Source: Volucella zonaria
Taxonomy: Eukaryota > Arthropoda > Insecta > Diptera > Syrphidae
Direction: 5' to 3'
NCBI GenBank assembly: GCA_963966105.1
Contig: CAWYQB010000758.1
Location: 372,001-436,000, forward strand
DNA: 64,000 nt
Part shown: positions 1 to 11,864 of the stretch, piece by piece
How the letters are laid out: the number at the start of each line of letters is the position of its first letter
How positions within the stretch are numbered: the stretch's first letter is position 1
The notes under the pieces: generated by a model
Told to the model about the DNA's origin: nothing
The model's input: the letters and a program-made list of their open reading frames with translations, nothing else
The model's database searches: none
Made by a program: the position numbers and the translations under genes

Positions 1-30
1 CACAAACAGCAAATGGCATTCTAGCGGGAC
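1..30 (+). repeat. Partial unit: tail of a preceding repeat
   Basis: These 30 bases are the last part of a unit whose start lies left of the window. They hold all but the first two bases of the conserved box, ending GCGGGAC. S or L class cannot be told because the diagnostic part is missing. Confidence 0.95.
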
Positions 31-59
31 TATATTTTTTCCAATTGATTTTTTTATAT

Positions 60-88
60 TTCTGACTATTTCTGACTATTTCTGACTT
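60..88 (+). repeat. 10-bp minisatellite CTGACTATTT (reference copy)
   Basis: This is a short tandem run inside each unit. The number of CTGACT motifs is two in every L unit and in the nine S2 units, three in ordinary S units and four in the two S4 units. It is the only part of the family whose length varies regularly, and it explains the 313, 323 and 333-bp S lengths. Confidence 0.92.
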
Positions 89-105
89 TGAAAAAAATAT
101 CGAAA

Positions 106-223
106 TTTTTCTTTCAACTTTTCTTTATTTATTATGAAAATTTAATTTTTCAGTTGATTTTTCATTTTTCTTTCAACTTTTCTTTATTTATTATGAAAAT
201 TAAATTTTTCAGTTGATTTTTCA
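106..223 (+). repeat. 59-bp internal tandem duplication (reference copy in U1)
   Basis: Two adjacent 59-bp copies (106-164 and 165-223) each begin TTTTTCTTTCAAC and end CAGTTGATTTTTCA. They differ mainly at one site: TTTAATTTTT in the first copy and TTAAATTTTT in the second. Both S and L units carry the pair, so it predates the S/L split. Most class-defining substitutions (TTAA versus TTGAA, CATTT versus AATTT, TTTTCAG versus TTTGTCAG, CAACTTTT versus CAACATTT) fall inside it. Confidence 0.93.
135..152. repeat. 18-bp imperfect palindrome inside the 59-bp subrepeat
   Basis: TGAAAATTTAATTTTTCA is nearly its own reverse complement. The second subrepeat copy (194-211) has TGAAAATTAAATTTTTCA. The TTGAA variant in Lb and Sg units weakens the centre of the symmetry. 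It could form a small AT-rich hairpin; no function is shown. Confidence 0.75.
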
Positions 224-228
224 TTTTT

Positions 229-249
229 GGGACTTAGAAAAATTTTCGA
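229..249 (+). repeat. 21-bp motif, internal copy (GGGACTTAG...TTTTCGA)
   Basis: Every unit has this motif about 100-120 bp before its end, apart from rare variants (U109, U122, U128, U134). In L units the same 21 bases occur again across the unit start, for example at 349-369. The two copies lie 120 bp apart at an S-to-L or L-to-L junction. Such short direct repeats could have guided the insertion or loss of the 103-bp module. Confidence 0.88.
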
Positions 250-321
250 TTTTTTTTCTCATATAATCTGACCTTCTATGGAATTGTTCATTTTTACACT
301 TCTCATAATATACCTTTTAAA

Positions 322-353
322 CACACAAACAGCAAATGGCATTCTAGCGGGAC
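322..353 (+). repeat. Invariant 32-bp box at every unit end (reference copy)
   Basis: The box runs from CACACAAACAGC to GGCATTCTAGCGGGAC and is the most GC-rich part of the unit. I saw no substitution in it at any of the 171 unit ends, although other parts of the unit vary. Its end, GCGGGA, matches the second half of the vertebrate CENP-B box (RCGGGA), but the TTCG first half is absent. It could be a protein-binding site kept by selection, or may simply be homogenised by exchange. Confidence 0.85.
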
Positions 354-369
354 TTAGAAAAATTTTCGA
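349..369 (+). repeat. 21-bp motif, second copy across the start of an L unit
   Basis: The last five bases of the box (GGGAC) plus the first 16 of the L module repeat the internal motif at 229-249 exactly. After it the sequences differ: AATTTTCAAG here, TTTTTTTTCTC at the internal copy. S units lack this second copy because TATATTTT follows GGGAC. Confidence 0.88.
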
Positions 370-456
370 AATTTTCAAGAAAAAAAATTTTTGACATACA
401 CCTCAGTTTCATTGAGAAGTCTCTATTTCAAATGAATTCCACTTAAAAATCATATA
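354..456 (+). repeat. L-specific 103-bp module (reference copy)
   Basis: This module is present in all 91 complete L units and absent from all 80 S units. It starts with TTAGAAAAATTTTCGAAATT, which is a near-palindrome around TTCGAA. It then has an A8-T5 run, GACATACACCTCAG, the weak inverted pair CTCA/TGAG, AGTCTCTATTTCAAATG and a TCATATA tail that merges with the TATA run shared with S. It encodes nothing evident and has no clear terminal inverted repeats or target-site duplication, so I do not call it a transposon. Its first 16 bases copy a motif found elsewhere in every unit. Confidence 0.92.
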
Positions 457-769
457 TATATTTTTTCCAATTGATTTTTTTATATTTCTGACTATTTCTG
501 ACTTTGAAAAAAATATCGAAATTTTTCTTTCAACTTTTCTTTATTTATTATGAAAATTTAATTTTTCAGTTGATTTTTAATTTTTCTTTCAACTTTTCTT
601 TATTTATTATGAAAATTAAATTTTTCAGTTGATTTTTCATTTTTGGGACTTAGAAAAATTTTCGATTTTTTTTCTCATATAATCTGACCTTCTATGGAAT
701 TGTTCATTTTTACACTTCTCATAATATACCTTTTAAACACACAAACAGCAAATGGCATTCTAGCGGGAC
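354..769 (+). repeat. Long unit L (416 bp), reference copy U2 (class La)
   Basis: This is a reference copy of the long unit. It is the S unit with a 103-bp module inserted straight after the preceding box and with two rather than three CTGACT motifs (416 = 313 + 103). As an La member it has GATTTTTAATTT instead of GATTTTTCATTT at the end of the first 59-bp subrepeat. The S2 units (313 bp) match L minus the module exactly in length, so one step of gain or loss of the module links the two classes. Confidence 0.95.
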
Positions 770-2247
770 CATATTTTTTCCAATTGATTTTTTTATATTT
801 CTGACTATTTCTGACTATTTCTGACTTTGAAAAAAATATCGAAATTTTTCTTTCAACTTTTCTTTATTTATTATGAAAATTTAATTTTTCAGTTGATTTT
901 TCATTTTTCTTTCAACTTTTCTTTATTTATTATGAAAATTAAATTTTTCAGTTGATTTTTCATTTTTGGGACTTAGAAAAATTTTCGATTTTTTTTCTCA
1001 TATAATCTGACCTTCTATGGAATTGTTCATTTTTACACTTCTCATAATATACCTTTTAAACACACAAACAGCAAATGGCATTCTAGCGGGACTTAGAAAA
1101 ATTTTCGAAATTTTCAAGAAAAAAAATTTTTGACATACACCTCAGTTTCATTGAGAAGTCTCTATTTCAAATGAATTCCACTTAAAAATCATATATATAT
1201 TTTTTCCAATTGATTTTTTTATATTTCTGACTATTTCTGACTTTGAAAAAAATATCGAAATTTTTCTTTCAACTTTTCTTTATTTATTATGAAAATTTAA
1301 TTTTTCAGTTGATTTTTAATTTTTCTTTCAACTTTTCTTTATTTATTATGAAAATTAAATTTTTCAGTTGATTTTTCATTTTTGGGACTTAGAAAAATTT
1401 TCGATTTTTTTTCTCATATAATCTGACCTTCTATGGAATTGTTCATTTTTACACTTCTCATAATATACCTTTTAAACACACAAACAGCAAATGGCATTCT
1501 AGCGGGACTATATTTTTTCCAATTGATTTTTTTATATTTCTGACTATTTCTGACTATTTCTGACTTTGAAAAAAATATCGAAATTTTTCTTTCAACTTTT
1601 CTTTATTTATTATGAAAATTTAATTTTTCAGTTGATTTTTCATTTTTCTTTCAACTTTTCTTTATTTATTATGAAAATTAAATTTTTCAGTTGATTTTTC
1701 ATTTTTGGGACTTAGAAAAATTTTCGATTTTTTTTCTCATATAATCTGACCTTCTATGGAATTGTTCATTTTTACACTTCTCATAATATACCTTTTAAAC
1801 ACACAAACAGCAAATGGCATTCTAGCGGGACTTAGAAAAATTTTCGAAATTTTCAAGAAAAAAAATTTTTGACATACACCTCAGTTTCATTGAGAAGTCT
1901 CTATTTCAAATGAATTCCACTTAAAAATCATATATATATTTTTTCCAATTGATTTTTTTATATTTCTGACTATTTCTGACTTTGAAAAAAATATCGAAAT
2001 TTTTCTTTCAACTTTTCTTTATTTATTATGAAAATTTAATTTTTCAGTTGATTTTTAATTTTTCTTTCAACTTTTCTTTATTTATTATGAAAATTAAATT
2101 TTTCAGTTGATTTTTCATTTTTGGGACTTAGAAAAATTTTCGATTTTTTTTCTCATATAATCTGACCTTCTATGGAATTGTTCATTTTTACACTTCTCAT
2201 AATATACCTTTTAAACACACAAACAGCAAATGGCATTCTAGCGGGAC

Positions 2248-2570
2248 TATATTTTTTCCAATTGATTTTTTTATATTTCTGACTATTTCTGACTATTTCT
2301 GACTTTGAAAAAAATATCGAAATTTTTCTTTCAACTTTTCTTTATTTATTATGAAAATTTAATTTTTCAGTTGATTTTTCATTTTTCTTTCAACTTTTCT
2401 TTATTTATTATGAAAATTAAATTTTTCAGTTGATTTTTCATTTTTGGGACTTAGAAAAATTTTCGATTTTTTTTCTCATATAATCTGACCTACTATGGAA
2501 TTGTTCATTTTTATACTTCTCATAATATACCTTTTAAACACACAAACAGCAAATGGCATTCTAGCGGGAC
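2248..2570 (+). repeat. S unit U7 with two private substitutions
   Basis: T to A at 2492 (GACCTACTATGG) and C to T at 2514 (TTTATACTTC). I saw neither in any other unit, so this unit has not been spread by exchange. Confidence 0.85.
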
Positions 2571-5500
2571 TTAGAAAAATTTTCGAAATTTTCAAGAAAA
2601 AAAATTTTTGACATACACCTCAGTTTCATTGAGAAGTCTCTATTTCAAATGAATTCCACTTAAAAATCATATATATATTTTTTCCAATTGATTTTTTTAT
2701 ATTTCTGACTATTTCTGACTTTGAAAAAAATATCGAAATTTTTCTTTCAACTTTTCTTTATTTATTATGAAAATTTAATTTTTCAGTTGATTTTTAATTT
2801 TTCTTTCAACTTTTCTTTATTTATTATGAAAATTAAATTTTTCAGTTGATTTTTCATTTTTGGGACTTAGAAAAATTTTCGATTTTTTTTCTCATATAAT
2901 CTGACCTTCTATGGAATTGTTCATTTTTACACTTCTCATAATATACCTTTTAAACACACAAACAGCAAATGGCATTCTAGCGGGACTATATTTTTTCCAA
3001 TTGATTTTTTTATATTTCTGACTATTTCTGACTATTTCTGACTTTGAAAAAAATATCGAAATTTTTCTTTCAACTTTTCTTTATTTATTATGAAAATTTA
3101 ATTTTTCAGTTGATTTTTCATTTTTCTTTCAACTTTTCTTTATTTATTATGAAAATTAAATTTTTCAGTTGATTTTTCATTTTTGGGACTTAGAAAAATT
3201 TTCGATTTTTTTTCTCATATAATCTGACCTTCTATGGAATTGTTCATTTTTACACTTCTCATAATATACCTTTTAAACACACAAACAGCAAATGGCATTC
3301 TAGCGGGACTTAGAAAAATTTTCGAAATTTTCAAGAAAAAAAATTTTTGACATACACCTCAGTTTCATTGAGAAGTCTCTATTTCAAATGAATTCCACTT
3401 AAAAATCATATATATATTTTTTCCAATTGATTTTTTTATATTTCTGACTATTTCTGACTTTGAAAAAAATATCGAAATTTTTCTTTCAACTTTTCTTTAT
3501 TTATTATGAAAATTTAATTTTTCAGTTGATTTTTCATTTTTCTTTCAACTTTTCTTTATTTATTATGAAAATTAAATTTGTCAGTTGATTTTTCATTTTT
3601 GGGACTTAGAAAAATTTTCGATTTTTTTTCTCATATAATCTGACCTTCTATGGAATTGTTCATTTTTACACTTCTCATAATATACCTTTTAAACACACAA
3701 ACAGCAAATGGCATTCTAGCGGGACTATATTTTTTCCAATTGATTTTTTTATATTTCTGACTATTTCTGACTATTTCTGACTTTGAAAAAAATATCGAAA
3801 TTTTTCTTTCAACTTTTCTTTATTTATTATGAAAATTTAATTTTTCAGTTGATTTTTCATTTTTCTTTCAACTTTTCTTTATTTATTATGAAAATTAAAT
3901 TTTTCAGTTGATTTTTCATTTTTGGGACTTAGAAAAATTTTCGATTTTTTTTCTCATATAATCTGACCTTCTATGGAATTGTTCATTTTTACACTTCTCA
4001 TAATATACCTTTTAAACACACAAACAGCAAATGGCATTCTAGCGGGACTATATTTTTTCCAATTGATTTTTTTATATTTCTGACTATTTCTGACTATTTC
4101 TGACTTTGAAAAAAATATCGAAATTTTTCTTTCAACTTTTCTTTATTTATTATGAAAATTTAATTTTTCAGTTGATTTTTCATTTTTCTTTCAACTTTTC
4201 TTTATTTATTATGAAAATTAAATTTTTCAGTTGATTTTTCATTTTTGGGACTTAGAAAAATTTTCGATTTTTTTTCTCATATAATCTGACCTTCTATGGA
4301 ATTGTTCATTTTTACACTTCTCATAATATACCTTTTAAACACACAAACAGCAAATGGCATTCTAGCGGGACTTAGAAAAATTTTCGAAATTTTCAAGAAA
4401 AAAAATTTTTGACATACACCTCAGTTTCATTGAGAAGTCTCTATTTCAAATGAATTCCACTTAAAAATCATATATATATTTTTTCCAATTGATTTTTTTA
4501 TATTTCTGACTATTTCTGACTTTGAAAAAAATATCGAAATTTTTCTTTCAACTTTTCTTTATTTATTATGAAAATTTAATTTTTCAGTTGATTTTTAATT
4601 TTTCTTTCAACTTTTCTTTATTTATTATGAAAATTAAATTTTTCAGTTGATTTTTCATTTTTGGGACTTAGAAAAATTTTCGATTTTTTTTCTCATATAA
4701 TCTGACCTTCTATGGAATTGTTCATTTTTACACTTCTCATAATATACCTTTTAAACACACAAACAGCAAATGGCATTCTAGCGGGACTATATTTTTTCCA
4801 ATTGATTTTTTTATATTTCTGACTATTTCTGACTATTTCTGACTTTGAAAAAAATATCGAAATTTTTCTTTCAACTTTTCTTTATTTATTATGAAAATTT
4901 AATTTTTCAGTTGATTTTTCATTTTTCTTTCAACTTTTCTTTATTTATTATGAAAATTAAATTTTTCAGTTGATTTTTCATTTTTGGGACTTAGAAAAAT
5001 TTTCGATTTTTTTTCTCATATAATCTGACCTTCTATGGAATTGTTCATTTTTACACTTCTCATAATATACCTTTTAAACACACAAACAGCAAATGGCATT
5101 CTAGCGGGACTTAGAAAAATTTTCGAAATTTTCAAGAAAAACAATTTTTGACATACACCTCAGTTTCATTGAGAAGTCTCTATTTCAAATGAATTCCACT
5201 TAAAAATCATATATATATTTTTTCCAATTGATTTTTTTATATTTCTGACTATTTCTGACTTTGAAAAAAATATCGAAATTTTTCTTTCAACTTTTCTTTA
5301 TTTATTATGAAAATTTAATTTTTCAGTTGATTTTTCATTTTTCTTTCAACTTTTCTTTATTTATTATGAAAATTAAATTTTTCAGTTGATTTTTCATTTT
5401 TGGGACTTAGAAAAATTTTCGATTTTTTTTCTCATATAATCTGACCTTCTATGGAATTGTTCATTTTTACACTTCTCATAATATACCTTTTAAACACACA

Positions 5501-6681
5501 AACAGCAAATGGCATTCTAGCGGGACTTAGAAAAATTTTCGAAATTTTCAAGAAAAAAAATTTTTGACATACACCTCAGTTTCATTGAGAAGTCTCTATT
5601 TCAAATGAATTCCACTTAAAAATCATATATATATTTTTTCCAATTGATTTTTTTATATTTCTGACTATTTCTGACTTTGAAAAAAATATCGAAATTTTTC
5701 TTTCAACTTTTCTTTATTTATTATGAAAATTTAATTTTTCAGTTGATTTTTAATTTTTCTTTCAACTTTTCTTTATTTATTATGAAAATTAAATTTTTCA
5801 GTTGATTTTTCATTTTTGGGACTTAGAAAAATTTTCGATTTTTTTTCTCATATAATCTGACCTTCTATGGAATTGTTCATTTTTACACTTCTCATAATAT
5901 ACCTTTTAAACACACAAACAGCAAATGGCATTCTAGCGGGACTATATTTTTTCCAATTGATTTTTTTATATTTCTGACTATTTCTGACTATTTCTGACTT
6001 TGAAAAAAATATCGAAATTTTTCTTTCAACTTTTCTTTATTTATTATGAAAATTTAATTTTTCAGTTGATTTTTCATTTTTCTTTCAACTTTTCTTTATT
6101 TATTATGAAAATTAAATTTTTCAGTTGATTTTTCATTTTTGGGACTTAGAAAAATTTTCGATTTTTTTTCTCATATAATCTGACCTTCTATGGAATTGTT
6201 CATTTTTACACTTCTCATAATATACCTTTTAAACACACAAACAGCAAATGGCATTCTAGCGGGACTTAGAAAAATTTTCGAAATTTTCAAGAAAAAAAAT
6301 TTTTGACATACACCTCAGTTTCATTGAGAAGTCTCTATTTCAAATGAATTCCACTTAAAAATCATATATATATTTTTTCCAATTGATTTTTTTATATTTC
6401 TGACTATTTCTGACTTTGAAAAAAATATCGAAATTTTTCTTTCAACTTTTCTTTATTTATTATGAAAATTGAATTTTTCAGTTGATTTTTCATTTTTCTT
6501 TCAACTTTTCTTTATTTATTATGAAAATTAAATTTTTCAGTTGATTTTTCATTTTTGGGACTTAGAAAAATTTTCGATTTTTTTTCTCATATAATCTGAC
6601 CTTCTATGGAATTGTTCATTTTTACACTTCTCATAATATACCTTTTAAACACACAAACAGCAAATGGCATTCTAGCGGGAC

Positions 6682-9600
6682 TATATTTTTTCCAATTGAT
6701 TTTTTTATATTTCTGACTATTTCTGACTATTTCTGACTTTGAAAAAAATATCGAAATTTTTCTTTCAACTTTTCTTTATTTATTATGAAAATTTAATTTT
6801 TCAGTTGATTTTTCATTTTTCTTTCAACTTTTCTTTATTTATTATGAAAATTAAATTTTTCAGTTGATTTTTCATTTTTGGGACTTAGAAAAATTTTCGA
6901 TTTTTTTTCTCATATAATCTGACCTTCTATGGAATTGTTCATTTTTACACTTCTCATAATATACCTTTTAAACACACAAACAGCAAATGGCATTCTAGCG
7001 GGACTTAGAAAAATTTTCGAAATTTTCAAGAAAAAAAATTTTTGACATACACCTCAGTTTCATTGAGAAGTCTCTATTTCAAATGAATTCCACTTAAAAA
7101 TCATATATATATTTTTTCCAATTGATTTTTTTATATTTCTGACTATTTCTGACTTTGAAAAAAATATCGAAATTTTTCTTTCAACTTTTCTTTATTTATT
7201 ATGAAAATTTAATTTTTCAGTTGATTTTTAATTTTTCTTTCAACTTTTCTTTATTTATTATGAAAATTAAATTTTTCAGTTGATTTTTCATTTTTGGGAC
7301 TTAGAAAAATTTTCGATTTTTTTTCTCATATAATCTGACCTTCTATGGAATTGTTCATTTTTACACTTCTCATAATATACCTTTTAAACACACAAACAGC
7401 AAATGGCATTCTAGCGGGACCATATTTTTTCCAATTGATTTTTTTATATTTCTGACTATTTCTGACTATTTCTGACTTTGAAAAAAATATCGAAATTTTT
7501 CTTTCAACTTTTCTTTATTTATTATGAAAATTTAATTTTTCAGTTGATTTTTCATTTTTCTTTCAACTTTTCTTTATTTATTATGAAAATTAAATTTTTC
7601 AGTTGATTTTTCATTTTTGGGACTTAGAAAAATTTTCGATTTTTTTTCTCATATAATCTGACCTTCTATGGAATTGTTCATTTTTACACTTCTCATAATA
7701 TACCTTTTAAACACACAAACAGCAAATGGCATTCTAGCGGGACTTAGAAAAATTTTCGAAATTTTCAAGAAAAAAAATTTTTGACATACACCTCAGTTTC
7801 ATTGAGAAGTCTCTATTTCAAATGAATTCCACTTAAAAATCATATATATATTTTTTCCAATTGATTTTTTTATATTTCTGACTATTTCTGACTTTGAAAA
7901 AAATATCGAAATTTTTCTTTCAACTTTTCTTTATTTATTATGAAAATTTAATTTTTCAGTTGATTTTTCATTTTTCTTTCAACTTTTCTTTATTTATTAT
8001 GAAAATTAAATTTTTCAGTTGATTTTTCATTTTTGGGACTTAGAAAAATTTTCGATTTTTTTTCTCATATAATCTGACCTTCTATGGAATTGTTCATTTT
8101 TACACTTCTCATAATATACCTTTTAAACACACAAACAGCAAATGGCATTCTAGCGGGACTATATTTTTTCCAATTGATTTTTTTATATTTCTGACTATTT
8201 CTGACTATTTCTGACTATTTCTGACTTTGAAAAAAATATCGAAATTTTTCTTTCAACTTTTCTTTATTTATTATGAAAATTTAATTTTTCAGTTGATTTT
8301 TCATTTTTCTTTCAACTTTTCTTTATTTATTATGAAAATTAAATTTTTCAGTTGATTTTTCATTTTTGGGACTTAGAAAAATTTTCGATTTTTTTTCTCA
8401 TATAATCTGACCTTCTATGGAATTGTTCATTTTTACACTTCTCATAATATACCTTTTAAACACACAAACAGCAAATGGCATTCTAGCGGGACTTAGAAAA
8501 ATTTTCGAAATTTTCAAGAAAAAAAATTTTTGACATACACCTCAGTTTCATTGAGAAGTCTCTATTTCAAATGAATTCCACTTAAAAATCATATATATAT
8601 TTTTTCCAATTGATTTTTTTATATTTCTGACTATTTCTGACTTTGAAAAAAATATCGAAATTTTTCTTTCAACTTTTCTTTATTTATTATGAAAATTTAA
8701 TTTTTCAGTTGATTTTTAATTTTTCTTTCAACTTTTCTTTATTTATTATGAAAATTAAATTTTTCAGTTGATTTTTCATTTTTGGGACTTAGAAAAATTT
8801 TCGATTTTTTTTCTCATATAATCTGACCTTCTATGGAATTGTTCATTTTTACACTTCTCATAATATACCTTTTAAACACACAAACAGCAAATGGCATTCT
8901 AGCGGGACTATATTTTTTCCAATTGATTTTTTTATATTTCTGACTATTTCTGACTATTTCTGACTTTGAAAAAAATATCGAAATTTTTCTTTCAACTTTT
9001 CTTTATTTATTATGAAAATTTAATTTTTCAGTTGATTTTTCATTTTTCTTTCAACTTTTCTTTATTTATTATGAAAATTAAATTTTTCAGTTGATTTTTC
9101 ATTTTTGGGACTTAGAAAAATTTTCGATTTTTTTTCTCATATAATCTGACCTTCTATGGAATTGTTCATTTTTACACTTCTCATAATATACCTTTTAAAC
9201 ACACAAACAGCAAATGGCATTCTAGCGGGACTTAGAAAAATTTTCGAAATTTTCAAGAAAAAAAATTTTTGACATACACCTCAGTTTCATTGAGAAGTCT
9301 CTATTTCAAATGAATTCCACTTAAAAATCATATATATATTTTTTCCAATTGATTTTTTTATATTTCTGACTATTTCTGACTTTGAAAAAAATATCGAAAT
9401 TTTTCTTTCAACTTTTCTTTATTTATTATGAAAATTGAATTTTTCAGTTGATTTTTCATTTTTCTTTCAACTTTTCTTTATTTATTATGAAAATTAAATT
9501 TTTCAGTTGATTTTTCATTTTTGGGACTTAGAAAAATTTTCGATTTTTTTTCTCATATAATCTGACCTTCTATGGAATTGTTCATTTTTACACTTCTCAT

Positions 9601-10386
9601 AATATACCTTTTAAACACACAAACAGCAAATGGCATTCTAGCGGGACTATATTTTTTCCAATTGATTTTTTTATATTTCTGACTATTTCTGACTATTTCT
9701 GACTTTGAAAAAAATATCGAAATTTTTCTTTCAACTTTTCTTTATTTATTATGAAAATTTAATTTTTCAGTTGATTTTTCATTTTTCTTTCAACTTTTCT
9801 TTATTTATTATGAAAATTAAATTTTTCAGTTGATTTTTCATTTTTGGGACTTAGAAAAATTTTCGATTTTTTTTCTCATATAATCTGACCTTCTATGGAA
9901 TTGTTCATTTTTACACTTCTCATAATATACCTTTTAAACACACAAACAGCAAATGGCATTCTAGCGGGACTTAGAAAAATTTTCGAAATTTTCAAGAAAA
10001 AAAATTTTTGACATACACCTCAGTTTCATTGAGAAGTCTCTATTTCAAATGAATTCCACTTAAAAATCATATATATATTTTTTCCAATTGATTTTTTTAT
10101 ATTTCTGACTATTTCTGACTTTGAAAAAAATATCGAAATTTTTCTTTCAACTTTTCTTTATTTATTATGAAAATTTAATTTTTCAGTTGATTTTTCATTT
10201 TTCTTTCAACTTTTCTTTATTTATTATGAAAATTAAATTTGTCAGTTGATTTTTCATTTTTGGGACTTAGAAAAATTTTCGATTTTTTTTCTCATATAAT
10301 CTGACCTTCTATGGAATTGTTCATTTTTACACTTCTCATAATATACCTTTTAAACACACAAACAGCAAATGGCATTCTAGCGGGAC
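6682..10386 (+). repeat. Region B copy 1: 3,705-bp higher-order repeat, U19-U28
   Basis: Unit classes and starts: S 6682, La 7005, Sc 7421, Ld 7744, S4 8160, La 8493, S 8909, Lb 9232, S 9648, Lq 9971. The same ten-unit order follows immediately as copy 2. The marker units Sc and S4 (the 333-bp unit, found only in these two copies) recur at exactly 3,705 bp, so this is a tandem duplication of five dimers. Confidence 0.93.
8160..8492 (+). repeat. S4 unit, 333 bp, four CTGACT motifs (first)
   Basis: One extra 10-bp CTGACTATTT step near 8190-8227 makes this unit 333 bp. It is shared only with the unit at 11865, exactly 3,705 bp away, so it marks the B duplication. Confidence 0.92.
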
Positions 10387-11864
10387 TATATTTTTTCCAA
10401 TTGATTTTTTTATATTTCTGACTATTTCTGACTATTTCTGACTTTGAAAAAAATATCGAAATTTTTCTTTCAACTTTTCTTTATTTATTATGAAAATTTA
10501 ATTTTTCAGTTGATTTTTCATTTTTCTTTCAACTTTTCTTTATTTATTATGAAAATTAAATTTTTCAGTTGATTTTTCATTTTTGGGACTTAGAAAAATT
10601 TTCGATTTTTTTTCTCATATAATCTGACCTTCTATGGAATTGTTCATTTTTACACTTCTCATAATATACCTTTTAAACACACAAACAGCAAATGGCATTC
10701 TAGCGGGACTTAGAAAAATTTTCGAAATTTTCAAGAAAAAAAATTTTTGACATACACCTCAGTTTCATTGAGAAGTCTCTATTTCAAATGAATTCCACTT
10801 AAAAATCATATATATATTTTTTCCAATTGATTTTTTTATATTTCTGACTATTTCTGACTTTGAAAAAAATATCGAAATTTTTCTTTCAACTTTTCTTTAT
10901 TTATTATGAAAATTTAATTTTTCAGTTGATTTTTAATTTTTCTTTCAACTTTTCTTTATTTATTATGAAAATTAAATTTTTCAGTTGATTTTTCATTTTT
11001 GGGACTTAGAAAAATTTTCGATTTTTTTTCTCATATAATCTGACCTTCTATGGAATTGTTCATTTTTACACTTCTCATAATATACCTTTTAAACACACAA
11101 ACAGCAAATGGCATTCTAGCGGGACCATATTTTTTCCAATTGATTTTTTTATATTTCTGACTATTTCTGACTATTTCTGACTTTGAAAAAAATATCGAAA
11201 TTTTTCTTTCAACTTTTCTTTATTTATTATGAAAATTTAATTTTTCAGTTGATTTTTCATTTTTCTTTCAACTTTTCTTTATTTATTATGAAAATTAAAT
11301 TTTTCAGTTGATTTTTCATTTTTGGGACTTAGAAAAATTTTCGATTTTTTTTCTCATATAATCTGACCTTCTATGGAATTGTTCATTTTTACACTTCTCA
11401 TAATATACCTTTTAAACACACAAACAGCAAATGGCATTCTAGCGGGACTTAGAAAAATTTTCGAAATTTTCAAGAAAAAAAATTTTTGACATACACCTCA
11501 GTTTCATTGAGAAGTCTCTATTTCAAATGAATTCCACTTAAAAATCATATATATATTTTTTCCAATTGATTTTTTTATATTTCTGACTATTTCTGACTTT
11601 GAAAAAAATATCGAAATTTTTCTTTCAACTTTTCTTTATTTATTATGAAAATTTAATTTTTCAGTTGATTTTTCATTTTTCTTTCAACTTTTCTTTATTT
11701 ATTATGAAAATTAAATTTTTCAGTTGATTTTTCATTTTTGGGACTTAGAAAAATTTTCGATTTTTTTTCTCATATAATCTGACCTTCTATGGAATTGTTC
11801 ATTTTTACACTTCTCATAATATACCTTTTAAACACACAAACAGCAAATGGCATTCTAGCGGGAC

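Larger units (their letters stand above)
31..353 (+). repeat. Short unit S (323 bp), reference copy U1
   Basis: This is a reference copy of the short unit. In order it has: TATA plus a T run and CCAATTG; a 10-bp repeat with three CTGACT motifs; a TATCGAAA stretch; a 59-bp tandem duplication; GGGACTTAG followed by TTTTCGA; CTCATATAATCTGACC; a stretch around CTTCTCATAATATACC; and the conserved box at the end. A hand count gives about 73 G+C in 323 bp (about 23%), with T near 160 and A near 90. The three CpG sites are in TATCGAA, TTTCGAT and AGCGGG. The orientation is arbitrary; all units in the window point the same way. Confidence 0.95.
278..394 (+). other. Recurring 38-codon open frame across S/L-to-L junctions, probably not coding
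   Basis: An ATG in CTTCTATGG opens a frame that runs through the box into the L module and stops at TGA 392-394. The predicted peptide starts MELFIFTLLIIYLL, followed by polar residues, so it looks like a secretion signal. Before an S unit the same frame ends after 36 codons (for example 694-804). An in-frame TGA lies two codons upstream of the ATG. The substitutions I saw inside it (ACA to ATA at 2514, TAC to TGC in U137, U149 and U167, CTT to ATT in the S2m units except U143) all change an amino acid, which argues against selection for a protein. I list it because the pattern recurs at nearly every junction. Confidence 0.2.
31..6681 (+). repeat. Region A: left section, U1-U18, mostly S-L alternation
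   Basis: Unit classes and starts: S 31, La 354, Sc 770, La 1093, S 1509, La 1832, S 2248, La 2571, S 2987, Lq 3310, S 3726, S 4049, La 4372, S 4788, Lk 5111, La 5527, S 5943, Lb 6266. The basic dimer is 739 bp. Alternation breaks at an S-S junction (4048/4049) and an L-L junction (5526/5527). La dominates. Two stretches here have class-identical partners further right: 31-2570 with 37443-39982, and 4788-7743 with 35549-38504. Confidence 0.92.

Noticed and set aside
337..352. A CENP-B box in the conserved element (…GCGGGA)
   Set aside because: Only the RCGGGA half agrees. The essential TTCG and central A of the CENP-B consensus are absent, so I do not call a CENP-B box.
278..394. A real small gene encoding a secreted peptide
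   Set aside because: The frame ends differently before S and L, the variants seen are all non-synonymous, and the copies lie in satellite DNA. It is noted as an open frame only.
354..456. The 103-bp L module as a MITE or other transposon
   Set aside because: I saw no terminal inverted repeats, no target-site duplication and no second location. It is always at the same place in the unit.
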